64,000 nt of DNA, from NCBI RefSeq assembly GCF_900104145.1, contig NZ_FNLB01000001.1:372001-436000 (forward strand). Reading direction: 5' to 3'. Numbering within the stretch: position 1 is the first letter of the stretch; each line of letters begins with the position of its first letter. The DNA comes from Pseudovibrio sp. Tun.PSC04-5.I4 (GTDB lineage Bacteria; Pseudomonadota; Alphaproteobacteria; Rhizobiales; Stappiaceae). The notes beneath the pieces were generated by a model. That model searched no databases. It saw only the letters and a list, made by a program, of their open reading frames with translations, and was not told where the DNA came from. Below are positions 60,564-64,000 of the stretch, one piece after another. The translations under genes and the position numbers were made by a program.

Positions 60564-60776
60564 GTGCCCCAAGCCTTTGCCAAAAGTACTTTCACGCCTT
60601 CAGTGCAAGCTCTTCAGGAGCAACGCGGAACCAAAGAGGCTTGCAGTAAATATCTGGAAGGCAATCTGGAGCGAGCGATACATGTTGAAGAACATTCCTA
60701 CGATAATATTGCTGACGGATGCTTTTCCCGAAATCGCGGAGAAAGAAAATGCGTTTCAGGAAACCTGCAAATAATT
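60564..60776 (+). pseudogene. remnant of a second PPOX-family gene
   Basis: The frame from 60564 begins FAKSTFTPSVQALQEQRGTKE, the same opening as the intact PPOX gene 0.9 kb upstream (AYAEIAFTPDVRRVQEEQGS), and continues EACSKYLEGNLERA. The family then continues in another frame (EIAEKENAFQET, compare the FIA...FYQAT block) before it stops. Only the first ~70 residues remain, with one frameshift. It is the decayed 5' part of a paralogue. Confidence 0.65.
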
Positions 60777-60871
60777 CAGATGAATTGAAAATCACCCACC
60801 GCTGCAGTTTTTCCCCGTAGCGATGGGCGGTGTCTGGCGGTTGTTATGGACACACACCCGCCAGCAAGGGA

Positions 60872-61564
60872 TTACATGACGCCGTATTTCTCAAAGGCGT
60901 CTTTGGTGGTCATGCCGTTTTGCAGGGCGATTAGAACCTCCTGCTCACCGCGCGCTTTCTCAACAGCACCTTCAAACGCTGCCACTTCGATCTCTTTTGG
61001 AATAACCAGCACACCATCCAGATCACCATAGATCAGATCGCCCGGATTGATGCGCACACCGTCCATCTCAATCGGCACACGCCAATCCACCACCTTGCCG
61101 CGCGGGGCTTGGTCCTGCGCATAGGAGCCAAAGGAGGCGAGCGGGAATTTGAGGTCGCGGATTTCCCGTGTGTCACGATGGAAGCCATGCACTACAGCAC
61201 CGTTGGCACCACACACAAGAGCGCGGGTTGACATCAAGCCACCCCAGAGCGCGTAGCGGTGGGAAGAACCGGCGCAACAGTAAACTTCACCTTCCTTCAA
61301 ATCATCCAGCGCTTCAAACAACATGCCGAATGGTTTTTCAGAGAGTTCGCTGCGTCCCGCATAGCTTTGTGCGAAAACATCTGCTTCCAGCACTGGCATC
61401 GCCCGGCCAATGATAACCAAGTCATCATCAATTGGCTTGAGGGAGGGGGAGAGAAACTGTTTCTGATAGTCCAGCTTATCAAGAACATCGCCCACCAACG
61501 CAACAAACAGCTCATCGCGTGCCAGAGCAAATAGCTCTTTGTCTGAATTCCAATAGTTCGGCAT
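60872..61564 (-). CDS. RraA-like / HMG-CHA aldolase family protein
   Basis: A 230-residue protein of the RraA/demethylmenaquinone methyltransferase-like fold. Blocks are LFVALVGDVLDKLDY, VIIGRAMPVLEADVF, GGLMSTRALVCGANGAVVHGFHRDTREI (G-x3-x-A-x2-x-G-x-D/H-G) and INPGDLIYGDLDGVLVIPKEI. The R-D-x-x-x-I and D-x-D-G-V motifs of the metal-dependent 4-hydroxy-4-methyl-2-oxoglutarate aldolase group are present (HRDTREIRD, GDLDGV). In this operon with an acid-sugar type enolase, a retro-aldol or oxaloacetate-decarboxylase step is more likely than RNase E control. ATG 61564 lacks the 51 odd upstream codons. Confidence 0.86.
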   Translation of the reverse strand: MPNYWNSDKELFALARDELFVALVGDVLDKLDYQKQFLSPSLKPIDDDLVIIGRAMPVLEADVFAQSYAGRSELSEKPFGMLFEALDDLKEGEVYCCAGSSHRYALWGGLMSTRALVCGANGAVVHGFHRDTREIRDLKFPLASFGSYAQDQAPRGKVVDWRVPIEMDGVRINPGDLIYGDLDGVLVIPKEIEVAAFEGAVEKARGEQEVLIALQNGMTTKDAFEKYGVM

Positions 61565-61601
61565 GTTGTTTTTCTTATGTGCCCCAGTTGACCTTTGCAG
61601 T

Positions 61602-62813
61602 TCAGGTGCAGCGGGAGCCGGTGATCCGAATGGTTGCGTCGCTACGCTCAAACACTTTTGGTGAGAGAGAAATGCCAAGCCCCGGTGCCGTTGGTGCGAG
61701 CAGGTAGCCATTTTCAAACACAGGAAGACCTTCCATCAGGTCGCTGTACCACCCGAAGTAAAAGGCCCGTACCATCTCCTGAACCAACGCGTTTGGCAGG
61801 TTGATGGAAAGGTGAACGGCAGCTGTCAAAAGGCCCGGTCCGGTGCAATCATGTGGGGCGACAGGCAGCTCATAAGTCTCTGCCATGGTGGCGATTTTTT
61901 TGGCTTCTGTCAGGCCACCGCACCACCCAATATCAAGCATACAAACGTCCGTTGCACGCTTTTCAAACAGCTCGCGGAAGGACCAGCGGGTGGCAAGGTT
62001 TTCACTTGCCGTCACCCAAGTATCGGCACGTCTTGCGTATTCGGCAAGTGCATCCACATTGGTCATTTTGATGGGGTCTTCGAGCCAGTACACGTTGTAG
62101 GGCTTTAAGGCACGGGCAATCTTTTCTGCCATTGGCAGGTTCCACACACTGTGCAATTCCACATGAATGTCCATGGCATCGCCAACAGCTTCCCGAATCT
62201 GCTTGAACGGCCGCAAGCCTGCTTCCAGATCTTCCGGCGAAATGTCGGTGCCGTTGGTCTTGACGGCGAACTGGTCAAACGGCCAAATTTTCATGCCGCG
62301 AATGCCCATGTCCAGCAAGCTTTGCGCCAGCGGTCCGGCATCCGTCAGGAAGGCCTCCAAGTCTTCATAGGGGCCATCGGAAACGGATTCCGTGCTCCAG
62401 TCTTCCGTGGTGTTGACCTGTTTGTCTTTCACATACTGGTAGCCAGCGCAGGTGTTGTAAGCGCGGATTTTCTCGCGGCTTTTACCGCCAAGCAGCTGGT
62501 GAACCGGCACGCCGAGCGTTTTACCTGCAAGATCCCACAGGGCAATATCAATGGCAGAAGCAGCCCGCATTTCTGCGCCGGTGGAGTTGAAACCGCAAAT
62601 CGGGTTCAGCAACAGGCGAGAGATTGCGTCGATCTGGGTTGGGTCACGGCCAATTAACTCATGAGCCAGCGTTTCATGAATGAAGCCGCAAACAGCTTCG
62701 GTTCCGTAAAACGTTTCCCCAAGGCCAAAGCTGCCGGCATCTGTGTGCACGCGAACCCAGGTTACATTGCGGAATTCTTTGAGATTGATTGTTTCAATGC
62801 CCGTGATTTTCAT
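61602..62813 (-). CDS. mandelate racemase/galactonate dehydratase-type enolase superfamily enzyme
   Basis: A 403-residue enolase superfamily enzyme. The capping domain has WVRVHTDAGSFGLGETFYG and ALWDLAGKTLGVPVHQLLGG. In the barrel: GMKIWPFDQFA (Lys at the strand 2 end, no K-x-K), ligand positions in IHVELHSVWN (Glu), YWLEDPI (Glu) and TASENLATRW (Glu), VCMLDIGWCGGLTEAKK, and the C-terminal base in PHDCTGPGL (His). Three Glu/Glu/Glu ligands with a late His base point to the mandelate racemase/sugar-acid dehydratase side. A sugar acid is the expected substrate. ATG 62813 is chosen. It precedes the RraA-like gene by 37 bp. Confidence 0.88.
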   Translation of the reverse strand: MKITGIETINLKEFRNVTWVRVHTDAGSFGLGETFYGTEAVCGFIHETLAHELIGRDPTQIDAISRLLLNPICGFNSTGAEMRAASAIDIALWDLAGKTLGVPVHQLLGGKSREKIRAYNTCAGYQYVKDKQVNTTEDWSTESVSDGPYEDLEAFLTDAGPLAQSLLDMGIRGMKIWPFDQFAVKTNGTDISPEDLEAGLRPFKQIREAVGDAMDIHVELHSVWNLPMAEKIARALKPYNVYWLEDPIKMTNVDALAEYARRADTWVTASENLATRWSFRELFEKRATDVCMLDIGWCGGLTEAKKIATMAETYELPVAPHDCTGPGLLTAAVHLSINLPNALVQEMVRAFYFGWYSDLMEGLPVFENGYLLAPTAPGLGISLSPKVFERSDATIRITGSRCT

Positions 62814-62920
62814 GGCAGGTCCCGGTTTATTATTGTTTTTGAAAGGGAGTATTATGAAGGCGCACACCATGTACCGCCTCCGTTCCTATTTGTAGTGCCT
62901 ACTGAAACTTGCTGCTGAAC

Positions 62921-63721
62921 TTACTCAGCAACGAAATCGTCATTGGCCAGACCGCTTCCCATTGCGACATGAGCCAGTGAGTTTTGTTTTATTTCCTCGT
63001 TCAGATCACTCAGCTCGAGGTCAAATGCCGCACGATCGATGATGCTCTCACATGCCTTGCGCGCCGCCTCTGCATCCCGCAAACGAATAGCTTCCAGAAG
63101 GCGGCGATGACGCTCTAATGAGTCACTGAGCTCCGTTGCTGCTTCGGTTGTTTTTTTGATGAGGAAGAACACCGCAGGCTTTGTGCTGCGCCCGATTTGG
63201 ACCCAGACCAGATTGTGACTTGCTTGATAAATGGCTTCATGAAACTCGGCGTCAAATTCTTGGAAGTGCTTACCGCGGTAGATCAACTCGTCATTTTCAA
63301 TGGCAGCTTTCATGCCGTACCACGCTGTCTCAATCTGCATCAGATCCTTGGCGGTGGCGCGGCGGGCCGCTTCCATGGAGATGTAGGGCTCAACGGCTTT
63401 ACGAAACCGGAAAATCTCCTTGGCAAAAATTAGAGTATCGCGGCCATATTGCGTGATCCATGTGGTCACCTGAGGGGAGAGGATGTTCCAGTCCTGATAG
63501 TCCTGAACACGGGTTCCGAGGCCCGATATTCGCACAATAATGCCGTGGCTGGTGAATGTGGCCAATGCGCTGCGAACAGTTGCTCTACTCACACCAAACT
63601 GTTCTGTGAGGTCCAGTTCTTTTGGCAGAAAATCACCCAGCTTCAGATCAGCAGAAAACAACTGCCGCGCCAGTTCCTCGGTGATCTGATCTCGGAGGTC
63701 TGGTGTCGTTGATAAGGCCAT
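62921..63721 (-). CDS. GntR family regulator, FCD subfamily
   Basis: A 266-residue regulator. The winged helix is at ~10-75 (LPKELDLTEQFGVSRATVRSALATFTSHGIIVRISGLGTRVQ). The FCD domain has FRKAVEPYISMEAARRATA, QEFDAEFHEAIYQASHNLVW (D-x3-H) and LERHRRLLEAIRLRDAEAARKACE. It is the head of a three-gene operon with enolase and RraA-like genes. FCD regulators next to sugar-acid dehydratases usually sense the sugar acid. A palindrome ~50 bp upstream fits autoregulation. Confidence 0.9.
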   Translation of the reverse strand: MALSTTPDLRDQITEELARQLFSADLKLGDFLPKELDLTEQFGVSRATVRSALATFTSHGIIVRISGLGTRVQDYQDWNILSPQVTTWITQYGRDTLIFAKEIFRFRKAVEPYISMEAARRATAKDLMQIETAWYGMKAAIENDELIYRGKHFQEFDAEFHEAIYQASHNLVWVQIGRSTKPAVFFLIKKTTEAATELSDSLERHRRLLEAIRLRDAEAARKACESIIDRAAFDLELSDLNEEIKQNSLAHVAMGSGLANDDFVAE

Positions 63722-63772
63722 TGTTCCGCAAGTCCCATCATTATCATCAGTATGACGGCGTTAATTTAGGCC

Positions 63773-63783
63773 ATGTCTGACAT
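63773..63783. promoter_or_regulatory. FCD-GntR operator candidate
   Basis: ATGTCTGACAT is a perfect 11-bp palindrome around a central T, 52 bp upstream of the GntR start. It follows the same TGTCNGACA pattern as the operator at 9854-9893. The rest, to 64000, is AT-rich without a recognisable gene. Confidence 0.6.
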
Positions 63784-64000
63784 ACGAATATATATGTTGA
63801 ATTACCTATTTTGTAAGTTATCATTCAAATAGTCCATTGCATTACCATGGGGTAAACTATGTTAGCCACAGTAGAACACACATGATATACTTAATTTCAT
63901 TCTATGTATGTTGTATTGATTGGACTGACTGGGCACGTAAAAGCGGCGCACCTACCTCGGATATGTCAGGTAAGCTGCCCCAAACTGCGACACTTATCTG

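Noticed and set aside
60872..61564. RNase E inhibitor RraA as the function of the RraA-like protein
   Set aside because: The operon contains a sugar-acid type enolase and a GntR regulator, which point to the metabolic aldolase branch of this fold.
1..64000. tRNA, rRNA, CRISPR arrays, prophage and conjugation genes
   Set aside because: I looked for cloverleaf-like ends, regularly spaced repeats, and phage structural or tra/vir motifs and found none. Absence of conjugation genes applies to this window only.

Overview
The window reads as accessory DNA on a secondary replicon (plasmid or chromid) of a marine-type alphaproteobacterium. The main evidence is a complete repABC replication and partition cassette (about 5.1-9.1 kb, minus strand). 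This cassette type is essentially confined to Alphaproteobacteria. Base composition looks close to 50 % GC, lower than most rhizobia. The gene content (FCD-type GntR regulators, TRAP and ABC uptake systems, Nramp, glutathione-linked formaldehyde oxidation) fits a heterotroph of the Stappiaceae/Pseudovibrio kind. The genus is an inference that I could not test.

Layout. 0-4.5 kb: end of an alpha/beta hydrolase, a GST-like protein, a decayed Spy/CpxP-type gene, an Ada + PEP-mutase-like pair, and a small lipoprotein. 4.5-9.1 kb: a GNAT gene directly behind repC, then repC, repB and repA, with a predicted counter-transcribed RNA between repB and repC. 9.4-16.1 kb: an IS3 remnant, then an operon of GntR regulator, PLP-dependent C-S lyase-type enzyme and a MalEFGK-like ABC importer. 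16.7-22.2 kb: a cupin-like unknown, a polar amino acid ABC importer and a LysR regulator. 22.4-23.5 kb: a broken IS5-family element. 23.6-36.2 kb: a near-complete phosphorylative L-fucose locus (aldehyde dehydrogenase, fucA, DeoR regulator, fucI, fucK, fucO, fucU and an RbsABC-type importer). 36.4-42 kb: a 490-residue unknown protein, AraC and GNAT genes, an SDR, and a SRPBCC/ArsR pair. 42-51.5 kb: a two-armed catabolic cluster (ProC-like reductase, Asp/Glu racemase family, GntR; divergently a TPP enzyme, a muconate-lactonizing-type enolase, a DadA-like oxidase and a TRAP transporter). 51.5-57.4 kb: SCP2 protein, formaldehyde detoxification pair, YeiH and MntH. 57.4-60.8 kb: cyclase-family hydrolase, TetR regulator with three visible operators, DUF1348 protein, PPOX-family protein and a decayed second PPOX copy. 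60.9-63.7 kb: RraA-like protein, mandelate-racemase-type enolase and GntR regulator.

How it works together. The window is mostly a set of self-contained scavenging modules. Each combines a high-affinity importer, one to five catabolic enzymes and a local regulator. Several modules have substrates that cannot be read from sequence alone. Repeated architectural traits are hairpins next to solute-binding-protein genes, 4-bp stop/start overlaps, and FCD-type GntR operators of the form TGTCNGACA at two distant loci. Signs of decay (Spy-like gene, IS3 and IS5 remnants, second PPOX gene, the lost fucU start) cluster in the gaps between modules.
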